A DNA stretch of 64,000 nt from Macrocybe gigantea. Lineage: Eukaryota; Basidiomycota; Agaricomycetes; Agaricales; Callistosporiaceae. Position numbers and translations under genes: made by a program. Below, piece after piece: positions 23,301 through 37,257 of the stretch. A model generated the notes under the pieces. That model did no database searches, was not told the origin of the DNA, and saw nothing but the letters and a program-made list of their open reading frames with translations. The stretch is taken from assembly GCA_011319805.1 (NCBI GenBank), contig SJRY01000065.1, forward strand, positions 62,001-126,000, in the 5' to 3' direction. Positions within the stretch are counted from its first letter, which is position 1. Each line of letters opens with the position of its first letter.

Positions 23301-23529
23301 GTTTCGACGAGAGGCGTCATAAAATGCGGTTTTCCTTGTTTATGTTACTGCTAACCAACAAAGACATTTATCAAGTAATTTTTTTCAGAGATGTATTCTA
23401 CACCATTGTACCTATATTTCTTATTACAAGGATTGCCTCGCGAGTGTGATGTGGCAAAGCAGAATGGGCGGCGAAATGTTGGCAGTTTTGCTTACATAAA
23501 GAGGTGCTGGTTCCTAGCTTCCTCTATCT
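20329..23529 (-). mobile_element. DDE DNA transposon, 3201 bp, 28-bp inverted termini, TA duplication
   Basis: The left terminus 20329-20356 begins AGATAGAGGAAGCTAGGAAC, and its exact inverse ends the element at 23502-23529. TA flanks both sides (20327-20328 and 23530-23531). The only gene inside is the minus-strand transposase at 20476-23180. The TA target and DDE motifs place it in the Tc1/mariner-like superfamily, but the protein is much larger than usual. Confidence 0.92.
20476..23180 (-). pseudogene. Large DDE transposase with intron and Cys-rich insertion
   Basis: It starts ATG at 23180: basic MPKKKHAAHARAQNAAK, an acidic region, then a shift near 22740. 22630-21863 is an acidic Ser-rich stretch and a helix-turn-helix-like region (WREASLIVARSQGHSSYHARNV). 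After one stop (21863-21865) 21850-21374 carries the first Asp (LVTDDESTFYAND). After a gap of stops at 21355-21400, 21354-20650 holds LFLFDNAPSHQK and ELNFIEQYWGAVKYRY (second D and E). About 145 residues separate these instead of ~34, with CPGFKCEPGHTDCCC between. A GTATGC...TATTAG intron (about 20629-20683) joins a last exon ending with TAA at 20476-20478. Few lesions mean it was recently active. Confidence 0.8.
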
Positions 23530-23821
23530 TATAGACGGCCGAGGACATTCTGTTTATCTCATCTTTTCCCCCTCTTCTCGCCTTCCTGTATTCTCGCTCT
23601 CGTTCTCTCAATCACACGTGTTTGTCCTGTTCACGCAGTTGGTCTGAGTGTTGGAGTACAATCAGGTGTACTCCCTTCCAGCCACACCCGGAATGGCAGG
23701 CAGACAAACACCAATACCAGATTTTGGCTTGTCGAGCCTAGCCTGAAATCCCACAGCGTGAAAAACTTCCAGGTGATATGGTGGACATTTTATCCCTCAC
23801 AGAGCACAGAAAAGCTCCAAA

Positions 23822-24913
23822 CTACACATATTTGATCTGGTTTGTGCATGTACCAACATTCTCCAGACCGACTTCGACAACATCACCATTCTGCAACCAT
23901 ACCGGATTTTCTGCACCCAACTGTACACCACTCGGTCTCCAAGGTATCTATCAGCATCAGCGGAAGAGGGCTAGATGAAACAAACTCACGTTCCGGTAAA
24001 GATGATATCACCAGGCAGCAACGTGATGCCCATAGAAAAGAACGAGACCAATGCCTTGACACCAAATATCATATTGGCCGTCGTATCGTTTTGCTTCATG
24101 ACGCCGTTGACTTTGGTCCAGATGTTCAAGGTCTGCGGATCAGGAATGAGGCTGGTCGAGACGATGGCCGGGCCCCATGGTGCCCAGCCATCAGCGCCTT
24201 TGCCCATGGAGTATTGGGGTTGAGGCTGCCCGCCACGGTCGATCTGCCATCCGCGATGCGAGACATCATGTCCGACGGAGTAACCCAACACGTGGTCAAA
24301 GACTTCGTCTTCAGAGATGTTGAACGCTTGTTTCTTCATAATGATGACGAGCTCGGTCTCGTAGTCCATGGTCGAGGTGAAGTTACCCTGAGTCTGGTAT
24401 CCTGCAGCCACCGGGATGGGGTCACTGGGGGTATTAAGAGCGGTGAACGGCTTGTAGAACAGGATCGGGAAATCAGGAATAGGGTGGTTGGCCTATGGCG
24501 AACTACATCAGCGAGCGGATCCATTTTGGTCAAGAAATATGCATGCCTCTCCGTCATGGGAAGCGTAATTGAAGCCCACACAACGAACCGTCCTGACCCG
24601 CTCACTTGGCAGAGGAGAGAGGAGCTTGCGAATAGCCTAGGTACATTGAACAAGTCAACCATCTCAGCAGCAGAGGCAGATACAATTCGAACCGACAACG
24701 CACCATCACTCGATTCGTTACCGTGAAATTTCCAAGAATGTCGCCCTGTATGACTCGAGCACTTGTACTCTTGGAGGCGTCTGATGTGCCTTGCGGTAGG
24801 ATGACATCGCCAGTGTATTCGCGACCATCCGTGGAAATAAATCGCACGAAGCGCTGAGCTTCGGTGGCAAGGAAAAAAGCAGACAGCAGGAGGCTTTGCA
24901 GTGCGATACGCAT
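23822..24913 (-). CDS. Fumarylacetoacetate hydrolase (FAH) family protein with signal peptide
   Basis: I read four exons: 24913-24710, 24636-24547, 24492-23990 and 23936-23822. Introns are 73, 54 and 53 bp; the second would use GC-AG splice sites (GCATGC...CCATAG). All joins keep the frame through conserved FAH blocks: RTVRCVGFNYASH, PDFPILFYKPFTAL, DYETELVIIM (metal ligand region), GADGWAPWGPAIV, LLPGDIIFTGTPSG and LQNGDVVEV. The product is about 303 residues. The start MRIALQSLLLSAFFLATEA looks like a cleavable signal peptide, unusual for this mostly cytosolic or mitochondrial fold that hydrolyses C-C bonds of beta-diketo acids. The substrate is unknown. It is the first host gene next to the transposon block. 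Confidence 0.85.
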
Positions 24914-26149
24914 TGTTCAGGGGCGCGAGATTGAAAAGAAGAAAACGAACAGCAAAGGTGTTTAAATATCATTGTAGTGTGCGACCATGCTGTCGCATGA
25001 TGACTTCGTTTCGGAGATCTCTGTAGAGACAGAGCTTCAGGGACTGACAAAGAAGCATGCATGGGAACGCTGTACAAGATGCATGGGAAGCCTATACATC
25101 AGCGAAGAGCAGTGTGGCAAGCGAACATCCCCCTCTGGAACAGAATGGCGATCGCTGCCGCCATGGAACTCCTCAAGCCGAAGTTGAACTACGTTTTTCT
25201 GAATTAGAATCCTGACAAGTGAAGGAAAACTCACGAAAACGGAACTCCGAAAGGTGCAGAAGTATCTTGGAGAGAGAAAGAAATGCTCCTGGATATGCTG
25301 TTTTCTGGATCATGAAGGTCAGCCGCGCTATACTTGTTTCTCAGGCACGGTACATGAAAATAACGAACCATGGAGCGTCACTTTCCACGCGAAGGTCATC
25401 CCCGTGACATAGAGACGAAGATCCTCTTCAAATGGCTCCTCTGCCTTCGCCCATCTGCAATCCCTAGACATCCTTTCCAAAATGCGGCCATGAAAAAAAG
25501 GCATCCTCAAATGCGAAAACTAGTCATGGATGTATTTCGCTACCACTGGGAAAAAAAAATCCATGTGCGTGACAATGTATTTGACGAGTGGGAATCGGTG
25601 AACTGCGCGAAGCACTCCGGCGTGGACGTGCACTGCCTTTGAGCCACAAAACGGAAGTCCTCATCCGCTTTGGCAGTGGAACGCGGCTTGTCATGCCGAA
25701 CTTGTGCAAATACATAACAACAAATGATCTCACCTTTGCAAGCCAAACCTGTTCATTATGTCTTTTTTTTTCCTTCTTGAATATACTTCGCGTTTTCTAG
25801 CGCCCGGCGCGATACTCGTATTTTCCAATTTTCTCAGGATTCAGGATGGACGCGTCAATTGATACCGCTGCCCACTTCGCGCATCCGGACAGAGCTCTGC
25901 ATTCTTGCTCATTGCCCCGGGCTTGAACTATAGAAAAAGCTAATGCTCTCATGACGTGCCGTCGAAATACATGGCCTTGTTCCCTATTATCTAAGAAAAG
26001 CCAGAACAAACACTCCCGCTCTGCCTCTACAACTCAAACAACTATCACGTCTCTCGTTTTGCATCAGGGCCACCGTGTATTGCCAATTTATCCTATCGCC
26101 ATACGATCGTTATTGAACCGAATATCCTCACAAACAATCACCCTGAAAG
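24914..26149. other. Intergenic region, no recognised gene
   Basis: This 1.2-kb stretch has only short open readings on both strands. On the plus strand RCTRCMGSLYISEEQCGK (about 25070-25125) and YTCFSGTVHENNEPWSVTFH (about 25333-25390) look protein-like but do not join into one gene with clear splice sites. It could be a decayed small gene, or promoter sequence shared by the divergent FAH and chitin deacetylase genes. I assign no function. Confidence 0.4.
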
Positions 26150-28092
26150 ATGCCCTTCTCTTTCCTATCGTCATTCCCAATACCACTTTTACTGCTCCTC
26201 GGCGCGTCCGCGTACGATCGGCAAACTGAGGCAGGGGAGGCTGCCATTAAAGGTGGGCAGCGACTAATTTCCTCTACCCGCCGTTTGAGAAACGGCGGGT
26301 TTGTTCTTGACGGGAACCCACTCTGTTGTTAGCTTCAATGCTAATATGTACATTTTCAGATCCCGTCATCGAATGCAGTCCGTATTACAATGCCGTCGTG
26401 TCGGAACACATTTCAGAATTCCCACAAGTGTGGGGCACGGCGTCCCTTGTAGCGACCGACCGGGATGCTCGAGAGAAATGGGAGTCCATCGAGCCAACCA
26501 TCCCCAAAATCGCGCCCAAGGTGCACGCCTGCCCATAATTGCTAAAAATAAAAAGACGCTAATCGAACAATTGTACACGAAGCCCATTGGCATGACTGAT
26601 TACCCAACACAGGATAAAGACTGCTGGTGGACATACAGCAAGTGTACGCGAAAGGACGATATCTCCGAACTTCCCGAGGTACGCTATAGGCTGCGTCTCA
26701 ATTTGTAGCGGGCATGACCAGGTCCGTAGCCGCGAACGTTAGGATTGACGTACGATGATGGCCCAAACTGCTCGCACAACGCTTTTTACGATTTTCTACG
26801 TGATCAAAATCAAAAAGCGAGTGAGTCATAGGAGCCTCAGATATGCGCAGGAGCTCATCTTTTCTTGCTTAGCGATGTTCTTCATTGGTAGCAACGTTAT
26901 GAATTGGCCGTTGGAGGCACAAAGGGCCCACGCTGACGGTACGCGGCTTTCGAGACGCTCTCTAACTCACCAATCTACACTTCTTTGCCTTAGGTCATGA
27001 AATATGTGTCCGTGAGTACGCCCGCTTCCCTTTGGTCTCCGGCTGAGCGTTTTCTCTGTCAGATACGTGGTCCCATCCGTACAGTATGATGGTATTTTCC
27101 ATGCCAGCGTTATATACCTACTAAAGCTCGCAATGGCAGTGACCTCCCTTACAAATGTGCAAGTCTTTGCAGAGCTGTATTATTGTACGAGGTTGTTCGC
27201 TCGGCCTATCCAAGCATTTGACGCGATGACCCCATCTAGCCGTAAATTCGTCTCCCAGCGTTCATCGCAATGTTGATGAACTGATCTATTCGTCGAAGGT
27301 CAAAGCAGTCAAAACGGTCGTTGGCGTGACGCCTACTTGTTGGAGGGTATGCATATATCCTCGTTCATCCATCTCATTCGCTATATCACGGCATCTCATC
27401 TCCAAATTGGGCAGCCCCCCTTTGGTGATGTTGACGACCGCTGCAGGCACATCGCCCGCGCACTGGATCTCACAACGGTGCTTTGGAAGCAAGACACAAA
27501 CGACTGGCAATTCGGATCGGGAAGCGTGACGAAAGCCGACATTGATCGCAACTACGAAGCCATTGCCAAGAAGGCCCAAAACGGAGAGTTTGACAAGGCG
27601 AGCGCTTCACGCGTCCAGCATAGCATACATCTGACGTCTTTAGTTCAATTCAGGCAGGAACTATCGTGTTGTGCCATGAAATAAATCATTTTACCATGAA
27701 GGAAGCGATGGACCTCTATCCCAAGCTAGTGGACAGCTTTGACGTGGGACACCTTGCGACTCTTAGGTATTTCCTTGCCTCACACTTGTTTTCAGCACAT
27801 CGTTCCAGTTGGTGTCGGTTTGAACATTACACATCCATACGTAGAGACGGAATACACGCAAGACACGTTTGAGCAATGTTCGTCCCTCTTGCCTTATTTT
27901 TTCGCGCATTGATCAAAGCTGATTGTCGTCTCAGACACAAGGGAGACGAAAGCAAACTTGGTATCTGTCAACAACACTGATACCAAAGATTCGACGACCA
28001 AGGGTGAAGCTCTCAAACTGAGTGCGGTTCGCGCTCTGAGTGTCACGTCTGCGATTTTGGGTGTTGTGATGATTTTCGGAATTTTCTGTTAG
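26150..28092 (+). CDS. Chitin deacetylase (polysaccharide deacetylase, CE4), secreted and probably GPI-anchored
   Basis: About eleven short exons are readable. Exon 1 (26150-26252) encodes a signal peptide (MPFSFLSSFPIPLLLLLGASA); exon 2 is 26360-26520 and exon 3 is 26583-26678. NodB blocks follow in order: RTLGLTYDDGPNCSHNAFYD (catalytic Asp pair) near 26730-26815, TMFFIGSNVMNWPLEAQRA-like near 26876-26930, HEICVHTWSHPY (metal His, split by introns) near 26996-27085, VGVTPTCWRPPFGDVDDR near 27300-27445, and CHEINHFTMKEAMDLYP near 27675-27725. The tail LKLSAVRALSVTSAILGVVM-like ending GIFC* is a GPI signal. It removes acetyl groups from cell-wall chitin to give chitosan. Exon edges are by eye; the reading appears intact. 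Confidence 0.87.
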
Positions 28093-28241
28093 CAGATGTA
28101 CATACTGGTTTTATTATACATAGACGCGGTTTATTTGCAACCGCGTCCTAATCGGAGATCGTGTCGGGCGTGCACGTGATATGGCCGATCACTTTCAAAA
28201 ATTTTGTTACAGTACTATGGCAGAATTTGCCAGCGGGCACA

Positions 28242-31224
<2,983 letters not shown>

Positions 31225-31478
31225 ATTCATGGATAACCTAATGACCACGATGAAGATAGATAGAGCATGCATTTTTATTATTTTAATACAACATTGACGC
31301 CGCTCTGTACTTTTCGGTTAATGTGGCTGTGACTTGTGTTGCCATCGTTGACACGTTGCACAAACAAATCCTCGAAACACGCTTTCGTCCTCCGTCCACG
31401 AAACCGCAATGGTGAGCTCGCCGTCGCCGGTCCATTGCGATTTGACATATAACACTTTATTGACTCCAGACGTCTAAA

Positions 31479-32741
31479 ATGGCCTCTGAATCGGTGGCGA
31501 TCGAAACGGCGCACGAGGACATGATCGTGAGTTGTCCGATGCATCAACGTCTGCAGCTCGCCGATGCTCCATTTTCCAAAGCACGATGCGCAGATGGACT
31601 ACTACGGAAAGCGTCTCGCCACATGCTCTTCTGACCGGACGGTGAAGGTGTTCGACGTGGTCGACGGCCAGGCGCAGCCTTCGTCGGGACACACGCTTAA
31701 AGGGTGACAATGTTCCGTCCACTCTGCGTTTCTCGCTCTTCCATCCTAATCTCAATTGCAGGCATACCAGTCCCGTCTGGCAGGTCGCCTGGGCGCACCC
31801 GAAATACGGAAACATCCTCGCTTCATGCTCCTACGATGGCAAGGTGTTGATATGGAAGGAACAACAAGGGCAGGGCCCAGCTACGTGGACGAAAATCAAG
31901 GAGCACACATTGCACACTTCATCTGGTGCGCTGAATCACTCTGTCTTGTTGTTTGTCCCTTCTGACACGTCTGCGCACGTAGTCAACGCCGTGTCATGGG
32001 CTCCCCACGAACTCGGAGCTATTCTTGCCTGCGCATCCTCGGATGGCAAGCTCTCTGTCCTGACCTTCAAAAGTATGTTTGAACTGCGATACAAAATCCT
32101 CCAGCTCTCAACATCGGCGGTCTATTGTAGACGACGGCCAATGGGGAGCAGACATTTTCAACGGACACGCCATCGGCTGCAACGCCGTGTCCTGGGCGCC
32201 AGCCGTGCAGCCCGGTTCTCTGATCACGCCCCAACAAAACCAATCGTTGCCCAGTCAGCAAGCCGCGCACGGGGGCAGCACGACCTCGGTGAAGCGCTTC
32301 GCCAGCGCAGGGTGTGACAACCTCGTCAAGATCTGGGGGTACAGGGAGGACACGCAGTCGTGGGTCGAAGAGGAGGTGCTCGAGGGGCACACCGATTGGG
32401 TGCGCGACGTCGCTTGGGCGCCGAACATTGGTTTGCCCAGGAGCTACATCGCCACCGCGTCGCAGGACAGGACGGTGCTGATTTGGACAAAGGAGTCGCC
32501 CACATCGCCGTGGGTCAAGACCGCTCTCGACCCTTCTTCTGCGATGACGTCTCCGACGGCAACGACAACAGCCGCGACGTCGGCTTCACCCCCTGCGGGC
32601 AAGTTCCCCGACGTCGTCTGGCGGGTGTCGTGGAGCTTGGCTGGAAATCTGTTGGCTGTGAGCTGCGGGGACGGCAAAGTCACACTCTGGAAGGAGAATC
32701 TGAAGGGCGTATGGGAGTGTGTCAGTGATATGAACAGCTAA
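31479..32741 (+). CDS. SEC13: Sec13: WD40 protein of the COPII coat and nuclear pore
   Basis: It starts [16 protein letters not shown] at 31479, with introns at about 31526-31590, 31703-31761, 31929-31981 and 32072-32129. WD repeats are plain: [77 protein letters not shown] and [20 protein letters not shown]. It stops TAA at 32741. Sec13 with Sec31 forms the outer cage of ER export vesicles and is also a Y-complex nucleoporin. Length (~320 residues) fits the family. It lies 254 bp after MEF1 on the same strand. Confidence 0.94.
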
Positions 32742-32848
32742 ATATTATTCTTGTGTTTTTTCTTTCTATCATAAGTAGATGTATTCCGAGGTCACGTGTT
32801 TATCAGTGATACGGAGTCGTATTCTGCGATCGGCTAAAGCGGGCTGGG

Positions 32849-34218
32849 ATGAGCCATGCCCGGCTTTTCAACCGTCTCTTTCCTCGTTCCTTTGCAATGT
32901 CTGTAACCCTTTTCGCAGAGAAGCAGGTCGCGATAGCCGCAGTTCGCAGAGCCTGCATCTTGACATCTGCAGTCTTCAATAACCTCGTGAAGAACGAGAC
33001 ATTGACAAAAGGCGACAAGTCGCCCGTCACTGGTGAGATGACTTCCCTTTTTTTGTTCTCCTTTTACCTGTCGGCGCCGACGCTCGACGAGTGTGCAGTG
33101 GGCGACTTTTCTGCACAGGCGGTCATCAGCTCGATCCTCTATCGCGCTTTTCCGCAAGACCCGATCGTAGGCGAAGAAGATGCGTCTGAACTGCGAGCTG
33201 AATCAGGCAGAGCTATGCGAGACCGGATCGTCGCGCTGGCCAACGAGGCGTTGACCGCGGGGCTCGGCATTGGCGACGACGCCGGGTGGGGCGTCGGACC
33301 TGGCCAAGAAAAGTCGGCCGAGCAGCTTTTGGACGCCATCGATCGTGGAAACCATCCGGGCGGTCGAACGGGACGTGAGTACGCCATCAATGACGTTTTC
33401 CCCCTCTCTTCACGTGTTGTCGAACTTGCGCGAAAACAGGCATGTGGACGATCGACCCCATCGACGGCACAAAGGGGTTCCTGCGCGGCGAGCAGTACGC
33501 CGTCTGCTTGTCCCTCATCGTCGATGCACAGGTCAAAGTTGGCGTCATCGGGTGTCCAAACCTCCCCATTGACCCGGCAAACGCGGAAAGCGAACGGGGT
33601 TGCATGTTCGTCGCGGTCAGAGGGCACGGCGCGGAACAAGTGGGCTTCCGATTTCTCATAGCGCCTAACTGGGACTCATCATTTCTATCTCGTAACAGAT
33701 GGCGCTCAGCGGTGCCAACCCCATCCCGCTGACTATTCCTCATATCGCATCCTCGGAACTCTGCTTCCTCGAATCCGTTGAAGCCGCTCACTCGTCTCTG
33801 TCATTCAATGACCAAGTCTCTTCTTTGCTCGACATCAAGCGCGCTCCGATCCGGTTGGATAGCCAGGCCAAATACGGCTGTCTAGCGCGCGGAGAGGGCG
33901 GTGCCTATCTCCGCATGCCGACGGGCGTTGGTTATCAAGAAAAAATCTGGGTGAGGACGCGCCGTGCTTTTAATATCCATCCTGCCGCTCGTCAGGCGCT
34001 GAAACGATGATTTTCTTTTCCATCATGATCAGGACCACGCGCCAGGATCTCTGCTGATCGAAGAGGCGGGCGGCATCGTGACCGATTCGCGGGGCGAAAA
34101 ACTCGATTTTGGTTTGGGAAGGACGTTGGGGGAGAACTATGGCGTTATTGCGGCGGGTCGCGATGTCCATGCACGTGTGCTGGCTGCGATGCAACAGACG
34201 TTGGCTGTGCAAACCTGA
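32849..34218 (+). CDS. MET22: 3'(2'),5'-bisphosphate nucleotidase
   Basis: The inositol-monophosphatase fold is shown by DPIVGEEDAS, WTIDPIDGTKGFLRG (metal-binding DPIDGT) and the C-terminal GSLLIEEAGGIVTDSRG. I read five exons: 32849-33032, 33099-33374, 33440-33640, 33700-33951 and 34034-34218, with introns of about 50-80 bp. A second in-frame ATG at 32897 (MSVTLFAEKQVAIAAVRRA) matches the usual family start better; the 16 extra residues are basic and could target mitochondria. The enzyme clears 3'-phosphoadenosine 5'-phosphate made in sulfate assimilation and is the lithium- and sodium-sensitive Hal2/Met22 of yeast. Confidence 0.92.
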
Positions 34219-34414
34219 GAGCATGAAAAACATTAGAAAATGCAATAAATATCTGTATCGATTAGCCGTGAGATCTTAGCACAGCCACCGCAGTCGGCCA
34301 ACACCGATCGTGGAAGGTGATACTTAAAAAGATGCCGCAGCCCAAAGCCACTATACCACCCTTTTTATTGCCTAATTCTCTGTCACTCCTTAACGTTTAA
34401 ATTTCAACGTACAC

Positions 34415-35057
34415 CATGTCCTGGTATGCTTTTCTCTTTCGTTCCTTCATGTTACGTGACTCAATATACCTCCCGACAGGTCTGACTGGTTGTCTCTCAT
34501 CGTGGTGAGCTCGGCTGCAAGCGTCCGACCTGCAAGTAAGAAGGTTTCTGACCAAGTCGACAGACAGTCTCTCTTCTGGGCGGCGTCATTTATGCCGTTT
34601 TTTACGTGTCCAACAAAGTGTCGACTAGCATTACAACTACAAAAGAAAAGTGAGCAACCTTTCATGCTTCACAAGTCTCGCTGAATATTCACTCGTTCCA
34701 GCTTAAAGTCCAAGGGTTACACTGTTTCCAGTTCTGGAATATCTATAAGGACGGACAGGAGGTTCGATCGTGAGAGCTACATGGACGCAACGCAGAGGTC
34801 AGTCTCCTACTTACTCATAATGGCTGTTGGCATTCCTTTTTGATACGCTCTCCAGAGGTTTCGTAAAAGCGGTCAACGCGGCGTCCTTTGGCAAATCGAA
34901 CAACCCAGCCTCGTCTCGCAACAGACATGACCAGGATCCTCCAGGGATGACGCCTCACCAGTCAACCGCAAGCCTACAGACAAACTCAAGCTCTGATTCC
35001 GAAAAGACGAAACGCGGATTTTTCAAGAGGACTATCAGCAACCATTCGAAAAGCTAG
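34415..35057 (+). CDS. Small single-span membrane protein, conserved hypothetical
   Basis: Short exons read MSWSDWLSLIV at 34415-34422 and 34481-34505, then a membrane segment VSLLGGVIYAVFYVSNKV near 34560-34620. After an intron at about 34648-34700 comes LKSKGYTVSSSGISIRTDRR and RESYMDATQR, and after another at about 34800-34855 GFVKAVNAASFGK. The tail is Ser-rich and basic (TKRGFFKRTISNHSKS) and stops TAG at 35055-35057. The N-terminal anchor with a cytoplasmic basic tail suggests an organelle membrane protein. I do not recognise a named family. Exon joins keep frame, which supports a real gene. Confidence 0.65.
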
Positions 35058-35729
35058 GCATATATGTATATATATATATATCACGGAGGTGGCATGATGC
35101 TTCGTTCACAGTCATGTCGAGTTTCCGTTGGTACGGCTCATCCTTCGGTTCTGTGCATTAGGAGCCCTGCTTTCTCCCTTTTGTTCGTGTTTATGTTGTA
35201 TGACAATTCATCTTATGGGATGGCAGACACGTATACCTTGCCGCGCAGCTTCCCTGGGTACTTCAAGTACAGTCGTGAATTCTAAAACAAGATGGTACTT
35301 AGAGAGCCGAAAGACAAAGCTTTCTGTGAGAAATTTACGCCCCGTTGGCGGGGTGGGAACGACCGCGTGATCGCCGATCGGTAACGTGAGGCCAGGTGAT
35401 GGGCGGAGTTCCGGCATCCCCGGCATGGGCGGGTGCCGCTGATGTAATGCTGCCGTTTCGTCACCGTTTCGCGGCGCGCTGGGGCCTTGGTCACAAACAG
35501 CAGAATATATGGACCCATAGGTGCGCGTGGGGGCCCCATGCAGCCCGCTCGTCGGGCGCCGACATGGGACGTGGACAGCTCGATATGCACGAGGGAGCAT
35601 CAGCGCATCGAAACTCCAATACATCTTTTAGAACGATACTGGTAAATGGTATGTACATGAGTGAGGTGTGACCCCGTCAACCTCCCTATATCTTGACAAC
35701 ACCATGCCACACCACAACGCCCCTTGTAC
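35058..35729. other. Intergenic, no gene seen
   Basis: It holds a short TA run (35061-35082) and otherwise unique sequence. Readings such as 35208-35624 on the minus strand have no recognisable domains and overlap unrelated readings. It may hold the 3' end signals of the upstream gene. Confidence 0.5.
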
Positions 35730-36600
35730 GCCCATGTTCTGCATGCAAAATAGGTCGAGTTTGAGTTCGGGATCATGAGGAGATAAGCAGAACTCACTGA
35801 GATGGGGCTGTGGCTCTCCATCACTCTACCCGTGTCCCATATCTCCTCAGTGATGCACCATGCAACAGCACCGATTGCATGCCTGCAATTGTTGCCAAAG
35901 ATAGGCTAGTTTTGGGGCCAGGACCATGAAAAAATATGCATGACTCACTGAGATGGGGCTGTTGTTCTCCATGATGCCACATCCTCATGTCATATCTCTG
36001 CAATGGTGCACCACGTGGCAGCGCCAGTTGTACGCCTGGATTCCTCGTCGAAAATAGGTCAGGTTGGAGCCCAGGATCATGGGGGAATGTGCAGGACTCG
36101 TCGAGCGTCGAGATGCACCTCTGTGTCTCCATCAACCCATTCACCTCCCATAGCTCCATGATGACGCATCATGTGGCAACAGGCATTGCACACCCGTAAT
36201 CTATGTCAAAAAATAGGTCAAGTTTAAGCCCAGGATCATGAGAAACAATGCAAGACTCACCGAGGCAAGCTAGGGTGCTCATCAGCCCTCCCTCCCCCCT
36301 CCTCCTCCCCCTCCACCTCATCTCCACAACAACATGTCATGCAGCAACAGGCGTTGTACGCCCGAAATCTACGTCGGAAATAGGTCAAGTTGGAGACCAG
36401 GATCATGAGGAACAATGCACAAGTCACCGAAGCAAGCTGTGGTGCTGTGCTCATCCCCCCCTTCCCCCATCTAACCTCCCATATCTCCACAATGATGCAT
36501 CACGTGGCAGCGGCCGATGTACGCCCATAATCTACGTCGAAAATAGATCAAGTTTAAGCCCAGGATCATGAGTAACAATGCAGGACTCACTGTGATTGAG
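35730..36600. repeat. Degenerate tandem repeat, ~150-165 bp unit, about six copies
   Basis: A motif AAATAGGTCAAGTTTNAGCC followed by CAGGATCATGAG recurs near 35749, 35903, 36051, 36211, 36377 and 36540. Between occurrences run ACTCACYGAG, CTCCATxxxxC, CATATCTCC and ATGxxGCAYCAYGTGGCA blocks. Spacing varies from 148 to 167 bp. Units differ by point changes and small C-rich insertions (36290-36320, 36460-36475). A weaker seventh trace may lie near 36740. No coding potential is seen. Confidence 0.85.
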
Positions 36601-37257
36601 ATAGCTTGTAGTTGTGGTTGTTCTCTATACCTCCTGCCCTGGGATAACCAATCCATAATCCAAAGGTTACGAGCTGTGAGATGGCACCCATTGCAAACAT
36701 GTAATTACCATAAAAAAAAAAGAGGGAAAGATCGAGCCCCAGGGTGCAGAGTGGAGAGGAATAGTGGCATTCATCGGGACTTGATGTGGCCACATCCAAC
36801 CATGCATGCCACATTGTCCTCAGCATTTCTTGCTCATTGCCCAAGAGAACATCACAAAAAAAAGACAATTAAAATTCTTGAGTATCATATCAGCAGAATT
36901 ACATGGTGCAGTTACCTGTCTGTAAGATAAATCGGAAACTATGTGAAAGCGAGTGAGTGAGTGTGATGAAAGTGATGAAAGCATTCCAGAGGAGTAATAC
37001 GAAGACTATGTAAGCTATCAAGGTGGAAGGATGAAGGAAAAAAGAAAGGAAAGGGACTCTGGTGAGTCACTGCTTGTGAGGCTTGAGGTCGCCACACTTC
37101 TCTCATGCAATGTTGATAGCTGCGAAGAGAGCTGAATGGCCATCATTGGCCTTGGGATAAGCACTGAGGAACTTTGCTTCATCTCATCCATACCTTGAGC
37201 AAGGGAGTGTAAACAATTAGAATTAGCATGACGAGAAATTGAGGTCGAAATGAGAAC
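36601..37257. other. Intergenic, no gene seen
   Basis: Low-CpG sequence with an A-rich run at about 36710-36722 and a GAAAGCGAGTGAGTGAGTGTGATG stretch near 36943 (described, not a defined repeat). I see no protein-like reading on either strand. Confidence 0.4.

Larger units (their letters stand above)
20244..23686 (+). repeat. Gypsy-3 3' LTR, split by the 3.2-kb DNA transposon
   Basis: The proposed LTR is 20244-20328 plus 23530-23686 (about 243 bp). It starts TATAAGCCCGTTGCAGGGCTTACA, of which the stem TAAGCCC/GGGCTTA matches the palindromic LTR start of Gypsy-2. It carries TATAGAC at the junction and ends near CCAGCCACA. The borders are inferred from chromovirus LTR habit and the purine tract; no second LTR is present for comparison. 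Confidence 0.55.

Noticed and set aside
20329..23529. Interpreting the inverted 28-bp pair as parts of a host inverted duplication
   Set aside because: The TA on each side and the DDE gene between them fit transposon termini better.
23990..24726. Plus-strand reading of 294 codons at 23842-24726 as a gene
   Set aside because: It is the antisense shadow of the FAH-family exons, whose conserved blocks are on the minus strand.
24987..25642. A single gene in the FAH to chitin deacetylase interval
   Set aside because: Protein-like pieces lie in different frames and no consistent splice sites join them.
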